From Kiritimatiellia bacterium (GTDB taxonomy: Bacteria > Verrucomicrobiota > Kiritimatiellia > UBA8416 > JABMPJ01), in the NCBI GenBank assembly GCA_016783675.1, contig JADHWE010000023.1, positions 1-35,588 on the forward strand: DNA of 35,588 nt, in the 5' to 3' direction. Both the position numbers and the translations under genes were made by a program. Of this stretch, positions 18,810 through 28,245 are shown in pieces. The notes beneath the pieces are model-generated. The model did not search any database. It was given only the letters and a program-made list of their open reading frames with translations, and was not told where the DNA came from. How positions within the stretch are numbered: the first letter of the stretch is position 1; each line of letters begins with the position of its first letter.

Positions 18810-19598
18810 ATGTTCAGAACCGGCATCTGCTCCATCACGCATCGGCAGCTCTCGATCGATGAGATCATCGATCTCACCGTCACGTGTGGGCTGGAAGGCA
18901 TCGAGTGGGGCGGCGATGTGCACGTGCCACATGGTGACATCGAACTGGCCGAGGACGTTCTCGACAAGACCCTCGCTGCCGGGCTGCTCTGCCCGTCGTA
19001 TGGATCCTACTATCGGGTCGGTGTCAGCGAAGATGAAGGGCTGCGCTTCGAAGACGTTCTCGATACGGCCGACGCCCTCGGCGTGCCGCTTATCCGGGTA
19101 TGGGCCGGCAACTGTGACCGGGACAAAGCAGCACCCGCCTTTGTCGAGAAAATCGTGAAGGAGACACGCCGGGTTGCTGAGCTCGCCTTTGCGCGCGGCA
19201 TAGCGCTGGCATTCGAGTTTCACGGCGGCACATTGACCAGCAGCGTGGCCGGCACACGCGAGCTGATGGAAGCCGTGGATATGGAGGGTGTGCAGACCTA
19301 CTGGCAGCCGATCCACGGCGCCTCCGCTGACGAGAACGTAGAGGGCATCAAGACGCTTTTTCCCTGGATCCGCAATATCCACACGTTTCACTGGCTGGCC
19401 CGCGCGGACGCAGAGGAGAAGATGCAGATCGAACGTCGTCTCCTATCGGAAGGCGTCGACTGCTGGCAGGCCTACCTGGCTGCACTCGGCGACACCGACC
19501 GTGAACACTGGTTCTACCTGGAGTTCTCCATGAACGACGATCCAGCCCATACGCTCAAGGATGCTACCACACTCAACACGCTCCTGAAGGATCACTGA
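18810..19598 (+). CDS. Sugar phosphate isomerase/epimerase (AP endonuclease 2-type TIM barrel)
   Basis: 262 aa; 'MFRTGICSITHRQLSIDEIIDLTVTCGLEGIEWGGDVHVPHGD', 'ALAFEFHGGTLT', 'NIHTFHW'. Confidence 0.87.
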   Translation: MFRTGICSITHRQLSIDEIIDLTVTCGLEGIEWGGDVHVPHGDIELAEDVLDKTLAAGLLCPSYGSYYRVGVSEDEGLRFEDVLDTADALGVPLIRVWAGNCDRDKAAPAFVEKIVKETRRVAELAFARGIALAFEFHGGTLTSSVAGTRELMEAVDMEGVQTYWQPIHGASADENVEGIKTLFPWIRNIHTFHWLARADAEEKMQIERRLLSEGVDCWQAYLAALGDTDREHWFYLEFSMNDDPAHTLKDATTLNTLLKDH

Positions 19599-19600
19599 CA

Positions 19601-20842
19601 ATGGCTCTTACACGCTCCTATGGTTGGCAGGCACCCGAGGTGGGTGACTCGGCGGCTTCGAGTGACCACACCGATGCGTCCGTTCGACTGGGACTCATCG
19701 GAACGGGCGGGATCGCCAACTTCACGCTCGACGACATTCTGCCACGCCAAGACGTGGCCATCACCGCGCTGTGCGATGTCGACGCGAGCCATCTTGAAGC
19801 AACCGCCGCACGCGTCGCCGAGGTCCGCGGCGAACACTCCTGCGAGTGCTTTGCCGATTTCCGCGAGCTGAACCGTAGCCCGAATGTCGACGCCGTTCTC
19901 ATCAACACCCCCGACCACTGGCACGCCTGGCAGGCCATCGACGCCATGCAGCAGGGCAAAGATGTTTATGTTGAGAAGCCTCTGACGCTCACCATTGCCG
20001 AGGGACGCCGGCTGTGCGAAGTCGCTGCGGAAACCGGCCGCATCTGCCAGACCGGCAGTCAGCAACGCTCCAGTCGCGAGTTCCGTCACGCTTGCGACCT
20101 GATCCGCAACGGCTATCTCGGGACGCTGCAGTCGGTCGACATCAGCATCCCCAAGAACAATCGCATCAGCGAGACCGTGGGCGAACCTGAGCCGATTCCC
20201 CCGGAGCTGGACTACGAGATGTGGCTGGGGCCGGCGCCGTTCAGGCCCTACCGCGAGGATACTTGCCACTATGCCTTTCGTTTCGTCTCCGACTTTTCGG
20301 GCGGGCAGATCACCAACTGGGGGGCACACAACCTCGACATCGTTCAGTGGGCGCTCGATGCCGACACCTCCGGTCCGGTGCGCGTGCAGGGCACGGGCAC
20401 GTTCCCATCCGACGGCAATTACGACACGCCCGACGATGTGGACGTGGTCTGGGAATACGCCAACGGCGTGGTCGTCCGCTGCACAACCGGCGGCCCGCAC
20501 TATCGCTTCACGGGAACGGAAGGAACCCTCACGGTCGGCCGTGGTCATTTCAAGGCCGTGCCCGAGGCTCTTAACCACGTCACTCTGAAGGATGGAGACG
20601 TGCGCCTCTACCGCAGCGACGATCATATGGGCAACTTCCTCGACTGCGTGCGGACCCGGCGGCAGCCCATCTGTCCACCCGAGATCGGCCACCGCTCGGC
20701 CACCGTCTGCCATATCGGGAATATCGCGATACGACTGGGGCGCCCGCTTGAATGGGACCCTGCCGAGGAGTGCTTTATCAACGATGACGAGGCCAATGCC
20801 ATGCGTTCCCGTCCCATGCGCGCCCCGTGGTCATTGCCGTAA
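19601..20842 (+). CDS. Gfo/Idh/MocA family oxidoreductase
   Basis: 413 aa; 'RLGLIGTGGIANFTLDDI', 'VDAVLINTPDHWHAWQAIDAMQQGKDVYVEKPLTLTIAEGRRLCE', 'GGQITNWGAHNLDIVQWAL'. Confidence 0.94.
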   Translation: MALTRSYGWQAPEVGDSAASSDHTDASVRLGLIGTGGIANFTLDDILPRQDVAITALCDVDASHLEATAARVAEVRGEHSCECFADFRELNRSPNVDAVLINTPDHWHAWQAIDAMQQGKDVYVEKPLTLTIAEGRRLCEVAAETGRICQTGSQQRSSREFRHACDLIRNGYLGTLQSVDISIPKNNRISETVGEPEPIPPELDYEMWLGPAPFRPYREDTCHYAFRFVSDFSGGQITNWGAHNLDIVQWALDADTSGPVRVQGTGTFPSDGNYDTPDDVDVVWEYANGVVVRCTTGGPHYRFTGTEGTLTVGRGHFKAVPEALNHVTLKDGDVRLYRSDDHMGNFLDCVRTRRQPICPPEIGHRSATVCHIGNIAIRLGRPLEWDPAEECFINDDEANAMRSRPMRAPWSLP

Positions 20843-20913
20843 CGGCCCTTGCCGACGCTTGCATGCAGATGCCGTCGCCACTATCCTTGATAAATGCAAC
20901 CCGGAGTGGAGTG

Positions 20914-21648
20914 ATGGATTACCGCCTCTTTCTGAGCACCTTTCTGCTTATCTTTCTCGCCGAGTTGGGAGACAAGACGCAGCTGGCCGCATTGACGCGG
21001 ACGGCGGCAGCCGACGGGAGCAAATGGACCGTGTTCCTTGCCGCCTCAGCCGCATTGGTGCTTTCCACGCTCATTGCTGTGCTGATCGGCGAAGGGCTCT
21101 CCAAGCTGATCGCGCCCCGCACCATCAAGATCACCGCCGGCATCCTGTTCGTGCTGTTCGGTCTCCTGATCCTGAAAGGTGTCTTCATGCCCGCGACAGC
21201 CTCGGCCGAGGCGATCACACCTGCGCCCCTGGCGCGCGTTGTGCTCAAGCTGGCGGCCGAGTTTGAGCACGCGGCCGCGGCAGATTACCGGGCGCTGGCA
21301 GAGAGGACGTCGGATCCGGCCCTGGCCGAGCTGTTCCGTGCGTTGGAACAGGAGGAAGCCGCGCACTTGGCGCACATCGAGCAGGCCGACATGGACCATG
21401 GTGAGACCAAGATGGCTGAGGCCGTTGCCGACGTGGACGCTGACCGCGACCGTCTCGCGCATGATGTTGCGGAGGCCCTGGACGTAGAGCTCTCACACGC
21501 CATTGAACATGAACAGGCCACGGCAGAATTCTACGCCGGTCTTGCCGGCACAACGCCGATCGCAGCACTCAAGCAAACGTTCCTTGCGCTGGCCCGCGAG
21601 GAGGAATCGCACGTGGCACGGCTCAAGGCGTACGCTGATAGGTCCTGA
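20914..21648 (+). CDS. Single-repeat UPF0016 (TMEM165/GDT1) module fused to rubrerythrin-like ferritin domain
   Basis: ORF listed from 20827; ATG 20914. N-term 'MDYRLFLSTFLLIFLAELGDKTQLAALTRT' with about 3 TM; C-term 'AAEFEHAAAADYRALAERTSDPALAELFRALEQEEAAHLAHIE' and 'AIEHEQATAEFYAGLAG...FLALAREEESHVARLKAY'. Confidence 0.85.
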   Translation: MDYRLFLSTFLLIFLAELGDKTQLAALTRTAAADGSKWTVFLAASAALVLSTLIAVLIGEGLSKLIAPRTIKITAGILFVLFGLLILKGVFMPATASAEAITPAPLARVVLKLAAEFEHAAAADYRALAERTSDPALAELFRALEQEEAAHLAHIEQADMDHGETKMAEAVADVDADRDRLAHDVAEALDVELSHAIEHEQATAEFYAGLAGTTPIAALKQTFLALAREEESHVARLKAYADRS

Positions 21649-21664
21649 CAGGGAGAATATACTT

Positions 21665-22888
21665 ATGCTATCGCACCGCCCGGCCCGCATCGCCATCGTC
21701 GTCTTCTCCTGTATTGCGCTCGGCATAGCGCTCTACATCATGGCCGTCGTCAAGTCGGACCAGCCGTTGCCCGGCTGTGGCGAAGACGAGTGCAACGTGG
21801 TCCTCACCAGTCGCTGGGAACACTGGGCTTTTCTCTCCGTGGCCCATCTCGGCGTGGGGGGCTATCTCTCCATGATCTCCGCGGCCATACTGGCAGGGGT
21901 CATTCGGATCCCGGTGATCCGCACCGCCCTGTGGGCCCTGATGATTGTCGAAAGCCTCACAGGCATCGGTTTCATTGCATGGCTCCTGTTCCTGCAGTGG
22001 ATCATCATCAAGCAGTTCTGCGTCTTCTGCCTTTCCTCGCACTTCTTTGGCGCCCTGGCGTACGCCGTGATACTGTTGCGCGCCCCGGCCTGGCACGGGT
22101 TCTACCACGCCCGCAGACGCCTGACCGGTACGGCTGCGGCCCTGCTCGTGTTCCTGATCGCTGTTCACATCTTCGTCGTGCCCGAGATGATGGCGGTCCA
22201 GGCCGCTGACAGTATGGAGGCCGTCGGAAGCGCTGAAGCTGACACGCTTTCAACCGGCATGCTCCAGTTCGGCAAGAAGGAGGCCTCCCGCATGGTACAG
22301 CTTCTGGATGGCAACCTGACCTTCGACCTGCACAAGGTGCCCGTCTCAGGCCCTCACGATGCCGAGCACGTCCTGGTTGAGCTGTCCGACTACTGCTGTT
22401 CTTCCTGCCGCAGCCTCCACCGTCGACTGAAGCAGTTCCAGGAAGACTATGACGTGGAGATGGTGATCGTCCACCTACCCGCACCGATGGATGTGGAGTG
22501 CAACCCCCATATCAAGCGTACCCCGCGAGGCTTTGACAAGGCCTGTAAGTATGCCCGGCTCGCCATGGCCGTGAACCATGTTGATCCGGCGCAGTTCCCT
22601 GCGTTCCACCACTACCTGATGGTCGACCGCTTCCCGCCCAAGATCGAGGAGGCCCAAGCCAGGGCGGAGGCCCTTATCGGCAAGGAAGCCCTCGCCACCG
22701 CGCAGGAGCATGAGGACGTCAAGGCATGGATCCAGAATGGTCTGAACTTGAAGCGTTACCTCAAGGCCACCACGCTCCCAAAGCTCATCACGAAAACCCG
22801 GGTCATCTCCTATTCCGGCGGCTCCAAGGGCGCCTTCAAGAAGACGATGCAAGAGGCCCTGGGGTTGGATGAGCTGAAGAAGAAGTAG
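21665..22888 (+). CDS. VKOR-family membrane protein fused to DsbA-like thioredoxin-fold domain
   Basis: ORF listed from 21503; ATG 21665. 'GCGEDECNVVLTSRW...GVGGYLSM', 'CVFCLSSHFFG' CxxC in a TM region; C-term 'VLVELSDYCCSSCRSLHRRLKQFQEDY...KACKYARLAMAV'. Confidence 0.82.
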   Translation: MLSHRPARIAIVVFSCIALGIALYIMAVVKSDQPLPGCGEDECNVVLTSRWEHWAFLSVAHLGVGGYLSMISAAILAGVIRIPVIRTALWALMIVESLTGIGFIAWLLFLQWIIIKQFCVFCLSSHFFGALAYAVILLRAPAWHGFYHARRRLTGTAAALLVFLIAVHIFVVPEMMAVQAADSMEAVGSAEADTLSTGMLQFGKKEASRMVQLLDGNLTFDLHKVPVSGPHDAEHVLVELSDYCCSSCRSLHRRLKQFQEDYDVEMVIVHLPAPMDVECNPHIKRTPRGFDKACKYARLAMAVNHVDPAQFPAFHHYLMVDRFPPKIEEAQARAEALIGKEALATAQEHEDVKAWIQNGLNLKRYLKATTLPKLITKTRVISYSGGSKGAFKKTMQEALGLDELKKK

Positions 22889-22907
22889 GGCTGTGATTCC
22901 AGAAAGA

Positions 22908-22942
22908 AAACCACGCGTCCGGCAGGACGCGTGGTTTCTTCT
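22908..22942. terminator. Rho-independent terminator, probably bidirectional
   Basis: AAACCACGCGTCC-GGCA-GGACGCGTGGTTT (13-bp stem), followed by cttctttt; between convergent genes. Confidence 0.9.
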
Positions 22943-22960
22943 TTTAGCCTATCGGCTGAC

Positions 22961-24208
22961 TTAGTATGCCCAAGCCATGCTGAAGCTGTAGGAATCCTCC
23001 TCGAGGCTCGCCTCCAGCTCCACGGCGGCAAACGCCGAGGTCTCGGAAACAGTGTTCTCGAAGGCGTGCATGTATCCCAAGTGCATCGACATGTTCTCAG
23101 CTACCTGGTAGGAGAGACCGACTGTCGCGTGCGACTCGACAATCGCCGGGAAGCCGATGATGCGCAGCATCTCGTACCCGAAGGTCGGGACCTGCTTGCC
23201 CTGCACCGTGGTGGTAGCCGTCGGCATCGGGTTCCAGCCGTTGTGCTCTTTCACGGGACTCTCACCGTAGTTGTAACCACAACGAAGAGCCATCTTATCC
23301 GTGGCCTGAAGCTGCGCGCCAATCGCGAAGACCCACTGCGATTCCCAGTCGAAGTCTTGATAGCCTTCAGCGTTGCCCCAGTCCAGGTACTTGGCATCCA
23401 CTTCCACCAGAAGCGTATCCGTCGGCATCACAGCCACACCCACGCCCAGGGAAGCGGGCGCTTCAAGTGTCAGATCGTCCTGCATGCCGTCGAAGTCCAG
23501 ATCGAACACATTCTTGTGCTCAGCCTTCTCCGGCGTTGTGTAGCTGGCACCGATCGCAACCCCACCGAGATCCAGCAAGCAGCCGATCTGTCCGCCAACC
23601 CCGTAGTCGTGCGAACCGCCCTGTTCGAGGTCGAGGTTGTTGTAGGAGCCATGCAGCGCCGCGCCAACGGCCAGGTTGTCCAACAGCTGGTAAGACACCA
23701 TGCCGGCAAACTTCATGATTTCAAGGCGCGTGTAGATGTCGCCCTCGTTGCCCGGCACTGAGGGGTCAAGATCCCAGCCCTTGTCGCGATAATCCACACC
23801 GAGGCCGGAGACACCGTAGGCGCCTACGCCCATGCGCAGCCCTTCGCCCAGGTCCATCGTCACGCCCACCGCGGGGATGATATAGGCCTGACCGCCGCTC
23901 TCGCCTTCGAAATCGGTCGCCACAGCGCCCGTCGCAGGATCCAGCAGCTTGATGCGCGCCGTGACCGTCGGGTCAAAGATCGTCGCCCCGAATACGGTCT
24001 CGGACTTCGCCCCACAGGGACAGGCACCCAATGCGGCCGGGTTGTTGAAGATGGCCGTGATGCTGTCCTGCGGCATGGCAATGCCAACGCCACCCATACC
24101 ACGCGACACCGGGCCTACGCCCATCAGGTTGTCGCCGTTCGTCGCCAGAACCGAGCCGGCCCCGCCAATGATGCTGCATACCAGTGCAGCCACTACGAGT
24201 TTTCTCAC
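22961..24208 (-). CDS. FadL/OmpP1/TodX-family outer-membrane transport protein
   Basis: Likely GTG 24208 (VRKLVVAALVCSIIGGAGSVLA); 'GVGPVSRGMGGVGIAMPQDSITAIFNNPAAL', 'GFGAS/ GVDYRDKGWDL', C-terminal aromatic 'YSFSMAWAY'; ORF listed to 24283. Confidence 0.87.
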   Translation of the reverse strand: MRKLVVAALVCSIIGGAGSVLATNGDNLMGVGPVSRGMGGVGIAMPQDSITAIFNNPAALGACPCGAKSETVFGATIFDPTVTARIKLLDPATGAVATDFEGESGGQAYIIPAVGVTMDLGEGLRMGVGAYGVSGLGVDYRDKGWDLDPSVPGNEGDIYTRLEIMKFAGMVSYQLLDNLAVGAALHGSYNNLDLEQGGSHDYGVGGQIGCLLDLGGVAIGASYTTPEKAEHKNVFDLDFDGMQDDLTLEAPASLGVGVAVMPTDTLLVEVDAKYLDWGNAEGYQDFDWESQWVFAIGAQLQATDKMALRCGYNYGESPVKEHNGWNPMPTATTTVQGKQVPTFGYEMLRIIGFPAIVESHATVGLSYQVAENMSMHLGYMHAFENTVSETSAFAAVELEASLEEDSYSFSMAWAY

Positions 24209-24371
24209 TGCTCCCCCTCTCTTTGTTGTTAGAGACCGGTAACGGCTCACGGCCGTTCCAGTCCACACTGTTTTCACTTGCATTCAACTACCATCATTCC
24301 CCCGTAGCTGTCACGCCATTCCTGAGCACACTTCTCACGTTCTTTCTGCGGCCGGAGATAGTGCAGCTCCG

Positions 24372-26270
24372 CTATCTGGCCAACTGGCGGCACTCGGATT
24401 CGGCAGCGCGCATGAGACGCAGGTTGTCGGCTAGCCTGGAAGGGCGGAATCGTGTGCGCCACAGCGCATCGAAACCGGTGCGCAATGACGCCATGGCGTC
24501 GGCCCACGCCTGCAGCTCGACCGACGGAATCTTGCAGCCGGTACGGTACGCCTGCCCGAGCAACGACCGCTCCGCTGCGAGCGTATCCATGGCCGCCGCC
24601 AGGCGATAGTCGGCCAGGGCCTGCAGCTCGAACTCCGGCAGGGCCGGCCCCGGTTCTGGCCACAGATTTGAAACCGACAGCATGTCAACGACCGACGCCA
24701 ACGCATCGGTCTTGCCCCGCTCAATCATGCTGGGGAACTGGTCGGGATAGTGCCCCACCAGCGACACACGTTTGAACCGCTTCACGAACCGGTTGGCTGG
24801 TCCGCGTATCGGCTCCACGAGCGCGTGGTAGAGGCAGCGGCTGTCAGGGTTCACCAACGGCGCGACCTCCCCGAGCGTCCGAATCGCATCCGCCAGTCGA
24901 CCACTGCGCTCACCAAAAGCCTGCGCAGCGAAGATCTGTGTGAACGTGGCGTCATCCACGCCTGCGTTGTACCACGCCCGGGCGGCGCCATGCGCGTAGC
25001 CGTGCAGGCTGACCCCGAGCGGGTTACGGTGACCGAAGTCGCCCCAGTCCGTATTCAACACGCCATCCACTTTGAACCGCTTACCGGCCCGCACGAAGTT
25101 TGTGACATTGGCCATCGCATTCGGCAGGTCGGTGCCGTGCCGTTGCCAGCCACTCGTTCCGGGACAGACCATCGTAGGCAAGCCGGCATCCGTGAACTCG
25201 CGCGTCCGGGACATCAGGGAGCCCTTGGCCGCATAGTCCCAGTTCAACATCACTACATCCTTCGGGAATTCCGGGATCAACTCCGGGTACTTGAGCACGA
25301 TGTCCCCCCAGATGTTCATCCGCTTGCCCAACTTGCCGCAGAGCTTGTGGAGCTTGAGCAGATAGTTGAGGTAGACCCGCCCGCGTCCAATCCGGTCGGC
25401 CGAGCGCTTGCTGCGCCCCTGCCCCAACTCCCACGGCTCATCGCAGCAGCAGTTGATGTCCTCTGCTTCGAACAGTGGGACGAACTCACGATAGAGATCC
25501 TCGGTCAGACGGAACGCCTTCGGGTCGGTGGGGCACAGCATGGTTCCCCCTTCCCACCCGCCATGCCCCGGCTTCTCGGCCAGGTGGATGTACTCGGGTA
25601 GCTGCAGGGTCAGTTCGTTATGGCTCAACGTCGCCATCGAAGGAACAAAGCGGATGTGATGAAGGCGGCAGTGGGCCTGGATGGCCAGGATGTCGTCCGG
25701 CGTGTACGGACTGAATCCCTTGCCGATCTCCGGATGCGCCGCCCAGGTGAAGGTGTTCTTGATGTAGATCTGGAACTCGTTCAGCTTCCAGTGCGCCAGC
25801 CGCTCAATCAACGCCTTTAGCGTCTCACCCGTCGGCACTTTCCCGCGCGCCACATCGTAGTAGACCCCGCGCCGTGCGAAGTCGGGCGTGTCGTCAATCC
25901 GGCAGCAGGCAAGCTTCCGGCCCTGTGCCCGCACCAGCTCCCGCAGCGTCTGGACACCGTAGTAGATCCCGGCATCGGTTGAAGCCGCGATGACCACACC
26001 GCTCTTCTGTACGTCGAGACGATATCCCTCCGCAGCTTTCACGGCCGGATCGCGACGGAGCACAACACTCCCCTTCCCCACACCGTCGAACCCACATGAT
26101 ACACGTCCGCCCACGTGTTGGATGAGGTCATCCTTCAACTGCTCCAGCGGCACGGCATCGACATCCCGGCTGCTGTTGAGATGAACCGTACCGGGCCAGG
26201 CAAAGACGCCGGGAAATGCGCGATACTTACGAACGGGGATAAGAAGGGACACATCACTCGACATACTCAC
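24372..26270 (-). CDS. Glycoside hydrolase family 20-like (beta-N-acetylhexosaminidase-like) protein
   Basis: 632 aa; 'AGIYYGVQTLRELV', 'IDDTPDFARRGVYYDVARGKVPTGETLKALIERLAHWKLNEFQIYIKNTF', putative catalytic 'CCCDEPWELG'. Confidence 0.82.
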   Translation of the reverse strand: MSMSSDVSLLIPVRKYRAFPGVFAWPGTVHLNSSRDVDAVPLEQLKDDLIQHVGGRVSCGFDGVGKGSVVLRRDPAVKAAEGYRLDVQKSGVVIAASTDAGIYYGVQTLRELVRAQGRKLACCRIDDTPDFARRGVYYDVARGKVPTGETLKALIERLAHWKLNEFQIYIKNTFTWAAHPEIGKGFSPYTPDDILAIQAHCRLHHIRFVPSMATLSHNELTLQLPEYIHLAEKPGHGGWEGGTMLCPTDPKAFRLTEDLYREFVPLFEAEDINCCCDEPWELGQGRSKRSADRIGRGRVYLNYLLKLHKLCGKLGKRMNIWGDIVLKYPELIPEFPKDVVMLNWDYAAKGSLMSRTREFTDAGLPTMVCPGTSGWQRHGTDLPNAMANVTNFVRAGKRFKVDGVLNTDWGDFGHRNPLGVSLHGYAHGAARAWYNAGVDDATFTQIFAAQAFGERSGRLADAIRTLGEVAPLVNPDSRCLYHALVEPIRGPANRFVKRFKRVSLVGHYPDQFPSMIERGKTDALASVVDMLSVSNLWPEPGPALPEFELQALADYRLAAAMDTLAAERSLLGQAYRTGCKIPSVELQAWADAMASLRTGFDALWRTRFRPSRLADNLRLMRAAESECRQLAR

Positions 26271-26445
26271 ATCTCCTTTATGAATGGCCCAACCCTATCC
26301 ACTACTGCCCCCCAGATCAATGTTCAACGATCTGGGACCATCAACCAGCCCCAGCGGAGGAGCATCCCCTTGACACGGCGGTGCCATGGTGATCAAATTA
26401 TCCCGTCGGGTGGCGCGTACGAATGCCACCTCGGGAGGATCGCCC

Positions 26446-28245
26446 ATGTCCAGATTTCTGCCAGTCCTGCTGCTGATCACGATATGCGGCTGTGCGGGCC
26501 CGGAATACAAGATCCACGAGTCACGCGACGATGCGCGTGCCATCAAGACACTGAGCGGCCCCGCCGCGGGTGAGGATCTGCAGTGGCACGGCGTTGGACG
26601 GCTCTCACTCGAGCTAAAGCGGCTGGAAGCTTTCTCGTCCGAACTTTCGGACATCGCCCGGGAAATCACGGGCCTTCATCGTGCCGTCGGCGGCAAGAAG
26701 AAGATCGAGTTCTACTCCATGGACGAGCATGACCGGATCGAGAGCATGCTTTTCCGTTACCTCGTCTGCCGTGAGGCGCTGTGGGATATCGCCAGCTACT
26801 ACGGCAAGCGCCAGGGCCTGTTCACCAGCTCGACCGACAAGGTAAAGGGATTCATCCTCGCCTACAACGCGGCCCTCAAAGTGCAATACACCGACACTAA
26901 GCTGGTCGTCACGTTCCTCGACGAACCGGTCACGGTGACCAAGCTCAACGCCGGCTACGCCCGCTGCCGTATTCCCGCCGGAAGCTTCGATCGCATCTTC
27001 CACGCCGTCACATCGGTGGACCACCTGGAAGCCATGGAGGCATCCTGGAAGTTGTTCAAGGAAGAGGCGGACAACCCGAAATCGAAGATCTCGAAGGTCG
27101 CACGGTCCGACGACGTATACGGGGCCCTCGTCCGCGACATCCGGATCCAGCGACTCTATGCCAAGGCACAGACCGACCGTCTCCTGGACAAGACCTCGAC
27201 CCTCTTCCCTAACATGACGAACCGCATCCGCCAGTCCAAGGTTACCGAGCTGGCCGCCACCACCAGGGACGCGTTCAAGACCGGCATCGGCGCTTGTGGA
27301 TCCCTGGTCGGCGGGGTAACGACCGCACTCATCAAGGCTCCGCTTTCCACGACCGTACAGTGGGGACTCGGCGATCTGAAGAGCATGTTTGCAGCGGCCC
27401 AGCCCGGTGACATCATTCTCACCGTACGCGAAGGCTATCTCTCCAACATTATCATACCCGGCGAGTTCAAGCATGGCCTGACGTTCGTCGGCTCGGTTTC
27501 CCAGCGACGGGCAGCGGGACTCTCGAAGAGCGCCTTGGCCGGTGTCCCGGCCCCTGTGCGACAACGCACCTCGGAGCACTTCTTCCGGTCCAGAGACGCG
27601 ACCGGTGCCGCCGCCAACTGTATCGAGGCCGTTTCGGAAGGCGTTGTCATGAGTTCCACGCGCCGCCTGACGCGGCTGGCCATGAGCAAGGTCCTGATTC
27701 TGCGACCTGTTCTGAGCCCGTCTGATCGTGTTGGGCAGCTCGGCGCGGCGTTTTCCCACCTCGAAGAACCGTACGATTTCAAATTCAACTTTGCTGACAA
27801 CAGCAAGCTCTGCTGCACCGAGTCCATCTACCGGAGCCTCAACGGCCGCGGCAAGGTGGCGTTCAGCCTCGTGAAGCGGATGGGCATCATGACGCTTAGT
27901 GCGGACGACATCATTCGCACCTACTTCCGCACACTTGATGGCGACAATCCCATGCTTGAGTTCATCGCCCTGGCCGAGGAAGTACCCGGGTCGGCAAAGC
28001 ACCTGGGGCGTGTCTTGACCGGGCCGGAAGGCCTTGAACGGCTGCGCGTCATCATGAACATTCCTGCCCCGCGTGCCGACGGAGAGACCGTCAGCGGCCT
28101 TCCCGACGCACCGGCCCTGCGGGACAACGATCCCACACAACTGCGGCTGGCCTGTGCCGCCCCTCTCTCAACATCGCCCTTGTATACCTATGAATCCATC
28201 AACAGGAGGTCGCCATGCTCGATCCCATCACTGCCCTCATTCTGA
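26446..28245 (+). CDS. Lipoprotein with C-terminal YiiX/YebB-like (NlpC/P60-related, permuted papain-fold) domain
   Basis: ATG 26446 with SD; lipobox 'LLLITICGC'; 'AQPGDIILTVREGYLSNIIIPGEFKHGLTFVG' (His), 'CIEAVSEGVVMSST', 'PYDFKFNFADNSKLCCTESIYRSL' (Cys). Confidence 0.75.
   Translation: MSRFLPVLLLITICGCAGPEYKIHESRDDARAIKTLSGPAAGEDLQWHGVGRLSLELKRLEAFSSELSDIAREITGLHRAVGGKKKIEFYSMDEHDRIESMLFRYLVCREALWDIASYYGKRQGLFTSSTDKVKGFILAYNAALKVQYTDTKLVVTFLDEPVTVTKLNAGYARCRIPAGSFDRIFHAVTSVDHLEAMEASWKLFKEEADNPKSKISKVARSDDVYGALVRDIRIQRLYAKAQTDRLLDKTSTLFPNMTNRIRQSKVTELAATTRDAFKTGIGACGSLVGGVTTALIKAPLSTTVQWGLGDLKSMFAAAQPGDIILTVREGYLSNIIIPGEFKHGLTFVGSVSQRRAAGLSKSALAGVPAPVRQRTSEHFFRSRDATGAAANCIEAVSEGVVMSSTRRLTRLAMSKVLILRPVLSPSDRVGQLGAAFSHLEEPYDFKFNFADNSKLCCTESIYRSLNGRGKVAFSLVKRMGIMTLSADDIIRTYFRTLDGDNPMLEFIALAEEVPGSAKHLGRVLTGPEGLERLRVIMNIPAPRADGETVSGLPDAPALRDNDPTQLRLACAAPLSTSPLYTYESINRRSPCSIPSLPSF

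Noticed and set aside
19592-20713. 373-aa ORF antisense to the Gfo/Idh/MocA oxidoreductase
   Set aside because: Shadow ORF; the sense strand has a clear Rossmann motif and family signature.
26614-28140. 508-aa ORF antisense to the YiiX-like lipoprotein gene
   Set aside because: Low-complexity shadow ORF from GC-rich third positions; the sense ORF has a signal peptide, SD and catalytic motifs.
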